Positions 20,562 through 29,076 are shown, counted from the first letter of the stretch. The stretch: 64,000 bases of DNA from CAIWHR01 sp963734055 (GCA_963734055.1 CAVTFQ010000003.1:186001-250000); one strand, 5' to 3'. Notes: generated from the letters alone by a model not told the origin. Translations and numbers: made by a program.

Positions 20562-20653
20562 GGGGATTCGTCGCGCGATTATACGTGGGGCCGCGTCGGC
20601 CCCGAGGCAAGCGATGATTCGTGCGTGCGATAATCGGCCGCGTGAAGACGCCC

Positions 20654-21577
20654 ATGGCAGCGTCCGGCGCCAGTCCTTATCTGCTGCTCGCGCTCGCGCC
20701 CCTGTTCTGGGCGTACAACTGGATCATCGGTCGCGGTTTCGCTGCGGAGATCCCGCCGATGGCGTTGACGTTCCTGCGCTGGCTCGCGGCGCTCGCGATC
20801 CTCGCGCCGTTCGCGTGGCCGCACGTCGTCCGCGACTGGCCGGCCATCCGCGCGAACTGGAAGACGATGGTGCCGCTGGGCGCGATCGGCGTCGGCACGC
20901 ACAATGCGCTCGCCTACCTCGGGCTCCATTACACGAGCGCGACGAACGGGGTGATCCTGAACTCGTTCATCCCGGTGATGATCGTCGCGTTCTCGTGGCT
21001 GTTCCTGCGGGAGGGGCTATCGGCGGTGCAACTCGCCGGCATCGTCGTCTCGCTCGCCGGCGTGCTCGCCATCCTCTCGCGGGGAAGCCTCGATGTGCTG
21101 GCCTCGTTCCGCCTCAACGCGGGCGATCTGCTCGTGATCCTGTCGATGGCGATGTGGTCGGCGTACACGATCGGGCTGCGCTGGCGTCCCGCGGGACTCG
21201 ACATGCTGTCGTTCCTGTTCGTGCTGATCGTCGTGGGCGATCTCTGCGTGCTGCCTTTCTTCCTGGGCGAGCTCGCCTTCGGGCGCCGGATGGTCGTCAC
21301 GCTGCCCAACGTCGCGGCGATCGCGTCGGTCGGGCTGTTCTCGTCCGTCCTGGGCTACATCTGCTGGAACCGCGGCGTCGAACGGGTCGGGGCGAGCGTC
21401 GCGGGGCTGTTCGCCCACCTGATGCCGGTGTACGGGGTCGTCCTCGCCTGGATGTTCCTGGGGGAGCGGCTGGCCCCGTTCCATGTCGCCGGGATTACGC
21501 TTATCCTGACGGGCATCTGGATCACGAGCCGGCTCGGGCGGCGTCCCGCGCCCGTGACGGCGGGGCCGGACGCATGA
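20654..21577 (+). CDS. EamA/DMT-family transporter
   Basis: A 307-residue, ten-helix drug/metabolite transporter made of two EamA repeats (FWAYNWIIGRGFAAEIPPM, then VLGYICWNRGVERVGASVAG). The family moves small metabolites or amino acids, and the substrate cannot be told here. ATG 20654 follows a GTG at 20621 in the same frame and fits the start of homology better. Its stop overlaps the next start codon (ATGA), so the two genes are translationally coupled. Confidence 0.9.
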   Translation: MAASGASPYLLLALAPLFWAYNWIIGRGFAAEIPPMALTFLRWLAALAILAPFAWPHVVRDWPAIRANWKTMVPLGAIGVGTHNALAYLGLHYTSATNGVILNSFIPVMIVAFSWLFLREGLSAVQLAGIVVSLAGVLAILSRGSLDVLASFRLNAGDLLVILSMAMWSAYTIGLRWRPAGLDMLSFLFVLIVVGDLCVLPFFLGELAFGRRMVVTLPNVAAIASVGLFSSVLGYICWNRGVERVGASVAGLFAHLMPVYGVVLAWMFLGERLAPFHVAGITLILTGIWITSRLGRRPAPVTAGPDA

Positions 21578-21795
21578 CGACGACCGACATCGGCAACGCG
21601 GACCGGGTAGCGATGATGCAGCGGCTCACCGAGCTCAAGCTCGAGCACCGCGATCTCGACGACGTGTGCCGGCGGCTCGGCGACGATCCCACCCACGACC
21701 AGCTGCAGCTCACGCGGATGAAGCGGCGCAAGCTGCTGCTCAAGGACCAGATCGCGCGCCTCGAGCGGCTGATCGACCCTGATATTCGCGCCTAG
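21574..21795 (+). CDS. YdcH-like small protein (DUF465)
   Basis: A 73-residue charged, helical protein with the DUF465 pattern RLTELKLEHRDLDDVCRRL and QLTRMKRRKLLLKDQIARLE. Such proteins form short coiled coils of unknown role. It overlaps the transporter gene by four bases and is followed after 42 bases by the palindromic repeat at 21838. Confidence 0.85.
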   Translation: MTTTDIGNADRVAMMQRLTELKLEHRDLDDVCRRLGDDPTHDQLQLTRMKRRKLLLKDQIARLERLIDPDIRA

Positions 21796-21837
21796 CGTCC
21801 GAACCGCGAGGGCGCACCCCAAGAGCGGGGTCCCGAA

Positions 21838-21884
21838 AAGTAGGGTCAGACCCGACGCGGAACCAACCGGGTCTGACCCTACTT
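21838..21884. repeat. 17-bp inverted repeat with GGGTCAGACCC core
   Basis: Arms 21838-21854 and 21868-21884 (AAGTAGGGTCAGACCCG and its exact complement) are separated by 13 nt. Same family as the copies at 8652 and 8705, again located between convergent genes (ydcH-like and manC). Confidence 0.85.
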
Positions 21885-21889
21885 AACGG

Positions 21890-23359
21890 CTATTTCGTGC
21901 GGCCGTAGCGGTCCTCGAAGCGGACGATGTCGTCCTCGCCGACGTAGTCGCCGCACTGCACCTCGATGATCACGAGCGGCGTCGTGCCGCCGTTCTCGAG
22001 CCGGTGCTTCGTTTCCACCGGGATGTGCGTCGACCCGTGCTCGCCGACGGCGAAGGTCTCGTCGCCGCGCGTGACCGTGGCCGTGCCGGCGACGACGACC
22101 CAGTGCTCGCTGCGCCGTCGATGCAGCTGCAGCGACAGCGATGCGCCGGGCTTGACCTCGATCCGCTTGATCTTGTAGCCGCGGCCTTCCTGGAGCACCG
22201 TGTAGAGGCCCCACGGCCGGGTGACCGTGCGGTGGAAGCGGTAGGTCTCGTTGCCGCGCGCCTTGAGCTCGCTCGCGACCTCGCGCACGCGCTGGAGGTG
22301 ATCGCGGTGCGCGACCAGCACCGCGTCCGGCGTGTCGACGATCACGAGATTCTCGACGCCGACCGTCGCCACGACGCGGTCCTCGGAATGGACGAACGTT
22401 CCGCGCGTCGCGACTGAGACGCGCTCGCCGTGGCCGCGATTCCCCTCGGCGTCGGGCGGCGTCAGGTCGGCGATCGCCTGCCACGACCCGATGTCGCTCC
22501 AGTCGAAGGTGCCCCGCACCGCGGCGACCCGCCCTGCGGCGGCCGCGGGCTCCATCACGGCGTAGTCGATCGAGATGTCGGGCACGCCGGCGAAGCGCTC
22601 GGGATCGATCTCGAGCATCGTGACGCCGCGGCGCGCTGCGAGCGCCTCGGCGATCGGACGGACCGCACGATCGACGTCGGGCGCGTGGCGGGCGATCGCC
22701 TCGAGGATGGCGGCGGCCGTGAAGCAGAAGATCCCGGAATTCCACGCGTACGTGCCCGCTGCGACGTACGCGCGCGCCTTGTCGAGCGAAGGCTTTTCCA
22801 CGAAGCGCTCGACGCGCGCCGCGGGCGGTGCGCTATCGGCGCCATCGATGGCCGCGCCGCATTCGAGATAGCCGAATCCCGTCTCGGCGTACGTCGGGCG
22901 CACGCCGAACGTCACGAGCACGCCGTCGCGCGCGAGCGCCGCGGCGCGCCCGACCGCGGCGCGGAACGCCGCGACGTCCTGGATCAGGTGGTCGGCGGGC
23001 ATCGCGAGCAGCACGGCATCGCCGCCATGATTGGCCTCGACGACGTGCGCAGCCAGGGCGACGGCCGGCGCGGTATTGCGGCCGAAGGGCTCGAGCAGCA
23101 ACGTGTCGCGGCAGGCCTCGCCGCCGCGGAGCTCCGCATACACGTCGCGCGTGTGGAAGTAGAGGTCGCGGTTCGTCACCGTGACGACGTCGGCGACGCC
23201 GGGAAGCGCGCGGGCACGTGCGGCCGTCTTGCCGAGGAGCGTCTCGCCGTCGGGAAGTCGCATGAACCCCTTCGGCGCCATCTCGCGCGACAGGGGCCAC
23301 AGCCGCGTGCCGGCACCGCCGGAGAGGATGACGGGAACGAGAGGGGATGAAGGAGCCAT
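21890..23359 (-). CDS. manC: Mannose-1-phosphate guanylyltransferase/mannose-6-phosphate isomerase (type II)
   Basis: A 489-residue bifunctional enzyme for GDP-mannose synthesis, feeding exopolysaccharide or O-antigen. The N-terminal nucleotidyltransferase domain has the signature LSGGAGTRLWPLSREMAPK and the motif FVEKPSLDKARAYVA. The C-terminal cupin-type isomerase domain has RPWGLYTVLQEGRGYKIKRI, HRRRSEHWVVVAGTA and HIPVETKHRLENGG. The start is ATG 23359 with GGAGC upstream on the coding strand. It ends next to a palindromic repeat. It could serve the exopolysaccharide system at the left end of the window, although it is 19 kb away. Confidence 0.95.
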   Translation of the reverse strand: MAPSSPLVPVILSGGAGTRLWPLSREMAPKGFMRLPDGETLLGKTAARARALPGVADVVTVTNRDLYFHTRDVYAELRGGEACRDTLLLEPFGRNTAPAVALAAHVVEANHGGDAVLLAMPADHLIQDVAAFRAAVGRAAALARDGVLVTFGVRPTYAETGFGYLECGAAIDGADSAPPAARVERFVEKPSLDKARAYVAAGTYAWNSGIFCFTAAAILEAIARHAPDVDRAVRPIAEALAARRGVTMLEIDPERFAGVPDISIDYAVMEPAAAAGRVAAVRGTFDWSDIGSWQAIADLTPPDAEGNRGHGERVSVATRGTFVHSEDRVVATVGVENLVIVDTPDAVLVAHRDHLQRVREVASELKARGNETYRFHRTVTRPWGLYTVLQEGRGYKIKRIEVKPGASLSLQLHRRRSEHWVVVAGTATVTRGDETFAVGEHGSTHIPVETKHRLENGGTTPLVIIEVQCGDYVGEDDIVRFEDRYGRTK

Positions 23360-23409
23360 CGACGGAGCGGGGGTGCGGAGGTGGCCCGCAGCTTACACGA
23401 ACTCGCGTC

Positions 23410-24096
23410 CTACCTAGGCGGCGCTCGCGCGAGCGACTGTACCTGCCGGCGCAGCTCGGTCACTTCCTTGCGCAGCGCGGCGAGCTCGGCCCGGAGCGAG
23501 TCATCGCGTCCCCAGACGAGGTCCCCGTCCATCGTGATCCGGAATCCGAGCGTCGAGTCCGGCTTGAACACGCGAAGATAGTCGCCGTTCGACTCCTTGC
23601 TCCGGTTCCACTGGACCACGGATTTCGTGACGTCGACGGAGTTCTGCACCACCATCACGTAATCGACGGGCGTCTGCTGGCCGTCGCTCGCGATCCACAG
23701 CCCGGCCTGCGTGTAGGGCCCGAGGTTGATCTGCTCGGCCCACACCGTTCGGCTGGTAGGTGCGCCTCGGACGGCGGTCTTGCGCGCGATGACGTGCCCG
23801 GTGCTGCCGGGCGCGGCTTCGACGCGTGCATAGTCGGGGGCCGCGGTCCCCGCGCCGCGGTTGGTCATGAACCGGACGTCCTGATATGCATTCGAGCTTG
23901 CTGCGCCGTCGACGGTGATCATCCCGTTGTTGGTTCGGTAGAAGCCGTTCGCTCCGAGCTCGACCTTGAGCTCGTAGCGGTTGATGTCGAGGCGCTTCTC
24001 CGCGGGAACGGCGACGGGGCCGGTGAACAGGTGGGTGACCGCGAGCATGCCGTTGGCGAGGGCGAACGATTGGTCGATGATTTCAGTCAGAGTCAT
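23410..24096 (-). CDS. Hypothetical protein with C-terminal coiled coil
   Basis: A 228-residue protein with no signature I recognise. ATG 24096 is preceded by a good ribosome-binding site (GGAGACC). The middle is beta-rich (YELKVELGANGFYRTNNGM, TAAPDYARVEAAPGSTGHV, WAEQINLGPYTQAGLWIAS). The end, SLRAELAALRKEVTELRRQV, is a leucine-heptad coiled coil that may trimerise. The overall look (beta body plus C-terminal coiled coil) recalls tail-fibre-like or receptor-binding proteins, but that is only an impression. It lies between manC and the tmRNA, outside the island. Confidence 0.65.
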   Translation of the reverse strand: MTLTEIIDQSFALANGMLAVTHLFTGPVAVPAEKRLDINRYELKVELGANGFYRTNNGMITVDGAASSNAYQDVRFMTNRGAGTAAPDYARVEAAPGSTGHVIARKTAVRGAPTSRTVWAEQINLGPYTQAGLWIASDGQQTPVDYVMVVQNSVDVTKSVVQWNRSKESNGDYLRVFKPDSTLGFRITMDGDLVWGRDDSLRAELAALRKEVTELRRQVQSLARAPPR

Positions 24097-24199
24097 CGCA
24101 GGTCTCCAGGAAGCGTTGCCATGGGGAGTCGACTTGAAATTCTGCCGCAAGGTCCCATTTGAGAAGCGGTGCCAGCGCGGGCAGCTGCGAGACGAATGG

Positions 24200-24205
24200 T
24201 ATGAT
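24200..24205 (+). promoter_or_regulatory. Possible -10 box of the tmRNA gene
   Basis: TATGAT lies 36 nt before the mature 5' end. Transcription would start near 24212, leaving a leader of about 30 nt for RNase P to remove. No convincing -35 hexamer is seen at the expected distance. Confidence 0.3.
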
Positions 24206-24241
24206 GGGGCTTCCCGTGCGTCAGGCGCCGGTCGAATATCC

Positions 24242-24607
24242 GGGGGTGAACTGGTTTCGACGGGGGTTGCAACGCAGCTTGGGGCATGCCGAGGCGCTTG
24301 TCCTCGTTAAACTCGAGCAATCGCAAACTTATCTGCGAACGACGAAACGTACGCTCTGGCGGCTTAATCCCGCCGGACCTCGCACCGGGCAGCGCTCGGC
24401 CCGGGTGATCTAACCGTCACAGCGAGGACATCTAGAGCGATCGCGCCCGTCCGGGTCACTTGGGCAAGGCGTTAAACCAAGGTGGCTGGTCCCGCCGTCG
24501 TATGTCAGTCAACGACGTCGGGGCGAGAGCACAATGACTCGACTAAGCATGTAGTCCCGACTGTCGAGCGCTTCCGGACGGCGGTTCGATTCCGCCCACC
24601 TCCACCA
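24242..24607 (+). ncRNA. ssrA: Transfer-messenger RNA (tmRNA)
   Basis: The RNA rescues stalled ribosomes and tags the unfinished protein. The 5' end GGGGGTG (24242-24248) pairs with CACCTCC (24597-24603, one G-U pair) to form the acceptor stem, followed by discriminator A and encoded CCA. The T-arm GGTTCGATTCC is present. The 5' domain has the usual GAACTGGTTTCGACGG. The tag frame GCG AAC GAC GAA ACG TAC GCT CTG GCG GCT TAA (24335-24367) encodes ANDETYALAA. An in-frame GCA at 24323 would add ANLS in front; I prefer the ANDE start by family comparison. The 3' end is the attachment site of the island that follows. Confidence 0.96.
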
Positions 24608-24628
24608 AACCAAAGAACGACGGCCCCC
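24584..24628 (+). other. attL: 45-bp direct repeat in the tmRNA 3' end
   Basis: It runs from the T-arm (GTTCGATTCC) through the CCA end and into the terminator stem (ACGGCCCCC). It is identical to 35584-35628, exactly 11,000 bp away. An integrase gene begins 179 bp downstream, as expected for an island at tmRNA. Confidence 0.93.
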
Positions 24629-24648
24629 ACAAGGGGCCGTTTTTCTTT
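24620..24648 (+). terminator. Rho-independent terminator after tmRNA
   Basis: The stem ACGGCCCC/GGGGCCGT (24620-24627 and 24633-24640) is followed by TTTTCTTT. The left half of the stem is inside attL. The counterpart at attR (35620-35640) has the same stem but fewer Ts. Confidence 0.85.
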
Positions 24649-24714
24649 GCCTTTTACCTATGAAGAACCGGCTGATGGCGTCCCGTGCGGGCCGGTGAAA
24701 TCCGCCTATAGTAG

Positions 24715-24763
24715 GTGGTAACGGATGGTGGTAAGGTAGAGGTTGTCCCGAAAAGTGGTAAGG
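24715..24763. promoter_or_regulatory. Candidate integrase arm-binding repeats, left end
   Basis: Three direct repeats: GTGGTAACG at 24715, GTGGTAAGG at 24728 and GTGGTAAGG at 24755. Two more copies of GTGGTAAGG lie just inside attR at 35513 and 35525. Position and repetition at both ends fit arm-type integrase sites; no protein binding is shown. Confidence 0.6.
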
Positions 24764-24807
24764 AATTCCCTTTTGGGGAATCGCTCGGGGAGGGTCGAGA
24801 GGGCACG

Positions 24808-26103
24808 ATGGCGAGGCACTTGCTGACGGACCGCAAGGTTCAGAACGCCAAGCCGAAGGCAAAGCCGTACCGGCTCGCCGATGGCGACGGGCTGTATCTG
24901 TACGTTCCGCCGTCGGGCGCATTGGCATGGCAGTTCCGGTACCGGTTGGGGGACAAGCCGCAGACCGCGACCATCGGCCGGCTGGATCGGGTCACGCTCC
25001 CCGATGCACGCGCGAAGGCGCAGGAGGTTCGTGCCCTTGTCTCCGATGGGCGCCACGTCACGGCGGTACGCCGCGTCGAACGGGCTAAGCGTGCTGCTTC
25101 TGACGCGGCGACCTTTGCCGGGTTGGCGTCGGAATGGCTCAAGCGCGAGGCCCGGCGCGCGAAGTGGACCATCGATTATCGGCAAGAAGTCAAGGCAAGC
25201 CTGGACAATCATCTGGTGCAACTCGCCCTGCTGCCGGTGGCCGAGATCACGGCGGCAATCGCCGCCAAGCCCATTCGCAAAGTCGAGGACAGCGCCCCCG
25301 ACATGGCGAAGAAGGTGCGGCAGCGGCTGCGCTCGATCATGGACTACGCGGCCGAGCAGGGGCTGATCCCGATCAACCCAATCCCGGGGGCACGGCGCAG
25401 CAAGCGCTCCGCGGAGCGCTCGCACCTCGCGGCGGTCACCGATCACAAGGGAGTAGGCACGATACTGCGCGCGGCCGATGTTGCCGAGATAAGCCGGGGC
25501 GTGCGTCGCGCCCACTTGTTGGCGGTGTTCACGGCGCAGCGCATCGGCGAGATCGTTGCCGCAAAGTGGGACGAATTCGCGCTTGAAGGGGTCGAAGTGA
25601 CGATCGGCGACAGCCAGCGCACCAAGCTTGACCCCTCGGCCGGGAATTGGTCGATCCCACGCGAAAGGATGAAGAGGAAGGAAAAGGAGCGCGGCCCGCA
25701 TGTTGTGCCGCTGCCGCCGCGATTGCTGGCGATGTTGCGGGATTGGCGCCGCGAAGACGGGGAGGATGCGGTCTTTGTATGCCCGGCGCCGAAAGCCCAA
25801 GACTCGATTACGCGCGAAGCCGTCGAGAAATTCTATCGCCGGACATTGGCGCTCACCGGCAAGCATTCGCCGCACTCGTGGCGTTCGGTCTTCTCGACGT
25901 GGGGACGCGACGCCGGCAAGAACGCCGATGCTGTCGAAGCGCAACTGGATCACCTAATTGGCACGAAGCAGGCCGCAGCCTACGATCGCGCAAAGCGCCT
26001 CGATATTCGGCGGGAGCTGATGACGTGGCACGAACGGCAATTGCTTGCCGCCCGCGACGGGGCGCAGGTCGTGCCCTTGCGCAAGTCGCCGCCGGCCTCT
26101 TGA
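24808..26103 (+). CDS. Tyrosine-type site-specific integrase (P4/DUF4102 type)
   Basis: A 431-residue recombinase that inserts and excises the island. ATG 24808 follows GGAGGGTCGAGAGG. The N-terminal DUF4102 arm-binding domain shows LADGDGLYLYVPPSGALAWQ; a core-binding helical domain follows. Catalytic residues are recognisable: Arg245 (TAQRIGEI), His356 and Arg359 (SPHSWRSVF), His382 (LDHLIG) and nucleophile Tyr392 (AAYDRAKR). It lies next to the tmRNA attL, the usual arrangement for this family. No frameshift is seen, so it should be functional. Confidence 0.95.
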   Translation: MARHLLTDRKVQNAKPKAKPYRLADGDGLYLYVPPSGALAWQFRYRLGDKPQTATIGRLDRVTLPDARAKAQEVRALVSDGRHVTAVRRVERAKRAASDAATFAGLASEWLKREARRAKWTIDYRQEVKASLDNHLVQLALLPVAEITAAIAAKPIRKVEDSAPDMAKKVRQRLRSIMDYAAEQGLIPINPIPGARRSKRSAERSHLAAVTDHKGVGTILRAADVAEISRGVRRAHLLAVFTAQRIGEIVAAKWDEFALEGVEVTIGDSQRTKLDPSAGNWSIPRERMKRKEKERGPHVVPLPPRLLAMLRDWRREDGEDAVFVCPAPKAQDSITREAVEKFYRRTLALTGKHSPHSWRSVFSTWGRDAGKNADAVEAQLDHLIGTKQAAAYDRAKRLDIRRELMTWHERQLLAARDGAQVVPLRKSPPAS

Positions 26104-26126
26104 TCGCGTGTAGCCGATAAGCTACA

Positions 26127-26462
26127 ATGCCCGAGTTCGAGGTCCGGCACTATCTGGCGCCATCTGGACGGGATGTGTTCGGCGACTGGCTGGCCGCATT
26201 GCAAGACAGGCGGGCAACAGCGGCGATCCTGCTTCGCATTGGCCGTATCCGGAGAGGGCTGTTCGGTGACTGCAAATCGGTCGGCGACGGAGTGCAGGAA
26301 CTGCGGATCGACATCGGGCCGGGCTACCGGGTCTATTTCGGGCGCGTCGGGGACCGACTGATCATCCTGCTGTGCGGCGGCGACAAGAGAGGACAGCGTG
26401 GCGACATCAAAAGTGCGAAGCAGTACTGGGCGGATTACTCCAAGCAGACCGGCACGCAGTAG
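26127..26462 (+). CDS. HigB/RelE-type toxin (phage Gp49-like killer protein)
   Basis: A 111-residue protein of the Gp49-like addiction-module killer family. Landmarks are FGDWLAALQDRRATAAILLRI, FGDCKSVGDGVQELRIDIGPGYR split by a short turn, VYFGRVGDRLIILLCGGDKR and the C-terminal DIKSAKQYWADY. Relatives cleave mRNA on the ribosome. The gene overlaps the antitoxin frame by 65 bp, and both follow the integrase. Toxin-before-antitoxin order is typical of HigBA. It probably stabilises the island. Confidence 0.88.
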   Translation: MPEFEVRHYLAPSGRDVFGDWLAALQDRRATAAILLRIGRIRRGLFGDCKSVGDGVQELRIDIGPGYRVYFGRVGDRLIILLCGGDKRGQRGDIKSAKQYWADYSKQTGTQ

Positions 26463-26742
26463 GACGCACGCGGACTTCCTGCTCGAACATCTCGCCGACG
26501 ACGCGAACGTCGCAGCCTTGCTCGATGAAGCACTTGCGGGCGGTGATGAAGGCGACATCATGTACGCGCTTCGAGCCATCTCCGAGGCCCGCGGGGGGAT
26601 CGCCAGCGTTGCGACAGCGACCGGACTGTCGCGCGAGACGCTCTATCGAACATTGAGCAGGTCCGGCAATCCCCGCTTATCGACATTGCTTGCGCTCGTG
26701 CGTGCGGCTGGAGTGCGGCTTCGGGTCGAACGAGTGGGTTGA
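26398..26742 (+). CDS. Addiction-module antidote protein (HigA-like)
   Basis: A 114-residue antitoxin beginning at GTG 26398 inside the toxin gene. It carries the family signature ADDANVAALLDEALAGGD, then DIMYALRAISEARGGIA and an HTH segment VATATGLSRETLYRTLSRSG followed by NPRLSTLLALVRAAGVRLRV. It should bind the toxin and repress the shared promoter. The region before ADFLLEHLADD is not conserved in the family, so a later internal start is possible. Confidence 0.87.
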   Translation: MATSKVRSSTGRITPSRPARSRTHADFLLEHLADDANVAALLDEALAGGDEGDIMYALRAISEARGGIASVATATGLSRETLYRTLSRSGNPRLSTLLALVRAAGVRLRVERVG

Positions 26743-26774
26743 TTTCGCGCATCGGCACAGCGCGTCGCCATTCT

Positions 26775-27029
26775 TTAACTTCTCATTTTCCCGATGCGGT
26801 GGCCTTTGCCATCCACCGTTGCGCGGTTCCAACCGGCGTCAATTCGGTCGGAAAGCCAGCGATCCACATCGTTTTCAATCCATCCGACGGCACGCTGGCC
26901 CAGCGACACTGGCGCCGGGAACGTCCCAGCTTTGATTCGAGCGTAGATCGTGCTGCGCGACAGTCCGGTGCGGGCTTCGACTTGTTTGCGCCGCAGAATG
27001 CAATAGGGTGGTTGGCTCGCATCGGCCAT
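26775..27029 (-). CDS. AlpA-family DNA-binding regulator
   Basis: An 84-residue MerR-like helix-turn-helix protein. ATG 27029 has a strong AAGGAG site. Family pattern: ILRRKQVEARTGLSRSTIYA, then IKAGTFPAPVSLGQRAVGW and ENDVDRWLSDRI. AlpA proteins activate integrase or excision genes in P4-like elements, and some act as excisionases. It is convergent with the antitoxin gene and divergent from the second recombinase, across a 1.18-kb gap. Confidence 0.9.
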   Translation of the reverse strand: MADASQPPYCILRRKQVEARTGLSRSTIYARIKAGTFPAPVSLGQRAVGWIENDVDRWLSDRIDAGWNRATVDGKGHRIGKMRS

Positions 27030-28209
27030 CGTCGTCTCCTTGTGGATGTCGGTGGAAGGCCCATCGTTCCATATGGCTCCGCACTCGTCCGCCGGAAAAC
27101 GTAAATAGCGGCCGACCGTTTTCGCCAGGAGCCAACAACTTCTTGGGGTCAAACGGGCGCGAGCCGCTGGTTATAACGCACCCCCGAATGCTGGTTACCC
27201 CCCGCGGCGCGCGCTCGCGTGCGAGAGGGGCGCCGCCCGCGCGCCGCCGTGGATAACCGCTGTTTTCTGCCAGATTCCTTTGGGAAATATTCCGCTCTCA
27301 CTTATGCTGCGCCGCGAATTGCAAGCCGAAAACGATTCTTTCTAGTCGTCGTTTTTCGCTTGAGCGGGTCTTGCAGCCGGGCTACCGTTGCCACAGTTCG
27401 CTTGGCTGAGCTTTCAGCCCGCTGATGGCGTAACCATCGCCCTTTAAGCCGGATCGGCCTCCTCGAGACAGCCGGCGCGCCGCAAGGCGGGAGGTTTCGT
27501 AATCACCGGCGGTCGGGAATCGACCGCAGCGTTTGCATTGCCGTCGTTGCGAAGGCGTTGTCCGTACCGCTTGCGTGCAGTCGCGGCTGTCTACCGTCCT
27601 CGGTAGGGCCCCACGGCGCGAGCATCGTTCGTCCCTGGTCCGGTCGAGGTGCATTGCACACGCCCGGACAACGTCGCGTCCCATACCGCAACTCGGCATG
27701 GGCAACGTGCGACTGCCTGCGCCAAGTCTAAATGGGCGCAATCGTCGTCCCCCTGCGCCAATCCACCTGTACCAGTAGCGTCGTTACTAACGGCAGAGCC
27801 GGTAGTGACGACGCGCCGATCCTCCGTCCCAACAAGGAGTTATGTGGCGCTGGCGCAAGTGATGGTCCCAAGTGATGGGCTCCCTGACCCATCGTCGTCG
27901 TTGTTGAGCCGCGCAATACGGCTCGTCCGCCCGCACCTCGCGGGCGTCAACAAGCGCCGCAACGGCGCACCCACGAGCCTTGGGTCAAAGGTTCAAATCG
28001 ATGAAGCGACTTCCAACAGGAAGCACCATCGACGCCAAGAGCGGGTGCAGCCGCGGCCAGCAACAAAAAACACTGCACACAGCGGGAGTGGTGTCCCGAC
28101 GTCCCTTGTAAATCTCACCCCGCTAAAGCGCGGTGAGACGGACAGAAACACTGAGCAGACCGAACAGACACCGACAGCAAAGAAGGAAACCGACCATTTC
28201 GAGGAGCCG
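27030..28209. other. Gene-free stretch inside the island, with hairpins
   Basis: I see no coding frame with a convincing start and composition across 1.18 kb. Short perfect hairpins occur at 27591-27606 (CTACCG/CGGTAG) and 27874-27893 (GATGGG/CCCATC). An 11-bp stem with one mismatch lies at 28113-28138 (TCTCACC/GGTGAGA), 72 bases before the recombinase start. It may be a structured leader, recombination site or decayed gene. Confidence 0.45.
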
Positions 28210-29076
28210 ATGCAGGACTTGAACTACGAACTGAAGCAACTCTGTGCCCGCAACCGCGACGGGAGCTATGCCACCCAGGCCAACCGGGAACGCATCCTGA
28301 CGCTCATCGCCAACCAGTTGCGGGAAATGGGCTATGTGAACATGTGTGCCCATAGCCTGAAAGCCAGACACGTCGAGGCGCTGGTGCAGCGCTGGCTGGC
28401 CGAAGGGTTGTCCGCCGGGACACTCAAGAATCGAATGGCGACCCTGCGCTGGTGGGCAGAGAAGATCGGCAAGCCCAACGTCGTTGCCAAGAGCAACGAA
28501 ACATATGGCATCCCCGACCGGCGCTACGTGACCAATGTCAGCAAGGCGCGCCAGCTGACTTCCGGCGATCTCGCCCAGGTTTCCGATCCGTACACTCGTA
28601 TGTCGCTCCAGCTGCAAGCGGCGTTCGGGCTGCGGCGCAAAGAGTCCATCAAGATTCAGCCAGCGTGGGCGGACCGTGGCGACACGCTCATGATCAAGGC
28701 CAGTTGGGGCAAAGGAAAGCGTGCCCGCGAGATCCCGATCCGCAATGCTGAGCAACGCCGCGTCCTGGATGAGGTGAAGCGCTTTGCCGGCAAGGGTAGT
28801 CTGATACCGGTCGAGATGAGTTATGTGGAGTGGCTGCGCCGCTTCGAGTATCAGTGCGACCGGGCGGGCATTCACCGAGTGCACGGCCACCGCCATCAGT
28901 ACGCACAAGAACGATACCGCGAACTCACAGGGTGGGCGGCCCCGGCGGTGGGCGGACCGCGATCGACAGAACTTACGCGCGAGCAGAAGAAGATAGATCG
29001 AGAAGCGCGACTCACTATCAGTAACGAGCTCGGGCATGAGCGTGAGCAAGTCACCGCGATATACTTAGGGAGATAG
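28210..29076 (+). CDS. Integrase_1-type tyrosine recombinase
   Basis: A 288-residue integrase-domain protein. ATG 28210 is preceded by GAGGAG. An N-terminal SAM-like domain (YATQANRERILTLIANQLRE, LVQRWLAEGLSAGTLKNRM) leads to the catalytic domain: Arg143 region (AAFGLRRKESIKI), His225/Arg228 (VHGHRHQYAQERY), the late histidine in NELGHEREQVT, and Tyr285 in the final IYLGR. This family is distinct from the P4 integrase at the island edge. It is usually found without a partner, and its recombination sites are unclear. An open frame extends upstream to 27649, but its composition looks non-coding. Confidence 0.88.
   Translation: MQDLNYELKQLCARNRDGSYATQANRERILTLIANQLREMGYVNMCAHSLKARHVEALVQRWLAEGLSAGTLKNRMATLRWWAEKIGKPNVVAKSNETYGIPDRRYVTNVSKARQLTSGDLAQVSDPYTRMSLQLQAAFGLRRKESIKIQPAWADRGDTLMIKASWGKGKRAREIPIRNAEQRRVLDEVKRFAGKGSLIPVEMSYVEWLRRFEYQCDRAGIHRVHGHRHQYAQERYRELTGWAAPAVGGPRSTELTREQKKIDREARLTISNELGHEREQVTAIYLGR

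Noticed and set aside
24509..24928. Minus-strand frame across the tmRNA 3' end reading WWRWAESNRRPE
   Set aside because: A well-known artefact: it is the antisense translation of the T-arm/CCA end of tRNA-like genes. The same pattern appears at attR (35416-35613).
27649..28209. Upstream extension of the Integrase_1 recombinase frame
   Set aside because: The extension is Ser/Thr/Arg-rich without conserved features, and a strong GAGGAG site marks ATG 28210 as the start.
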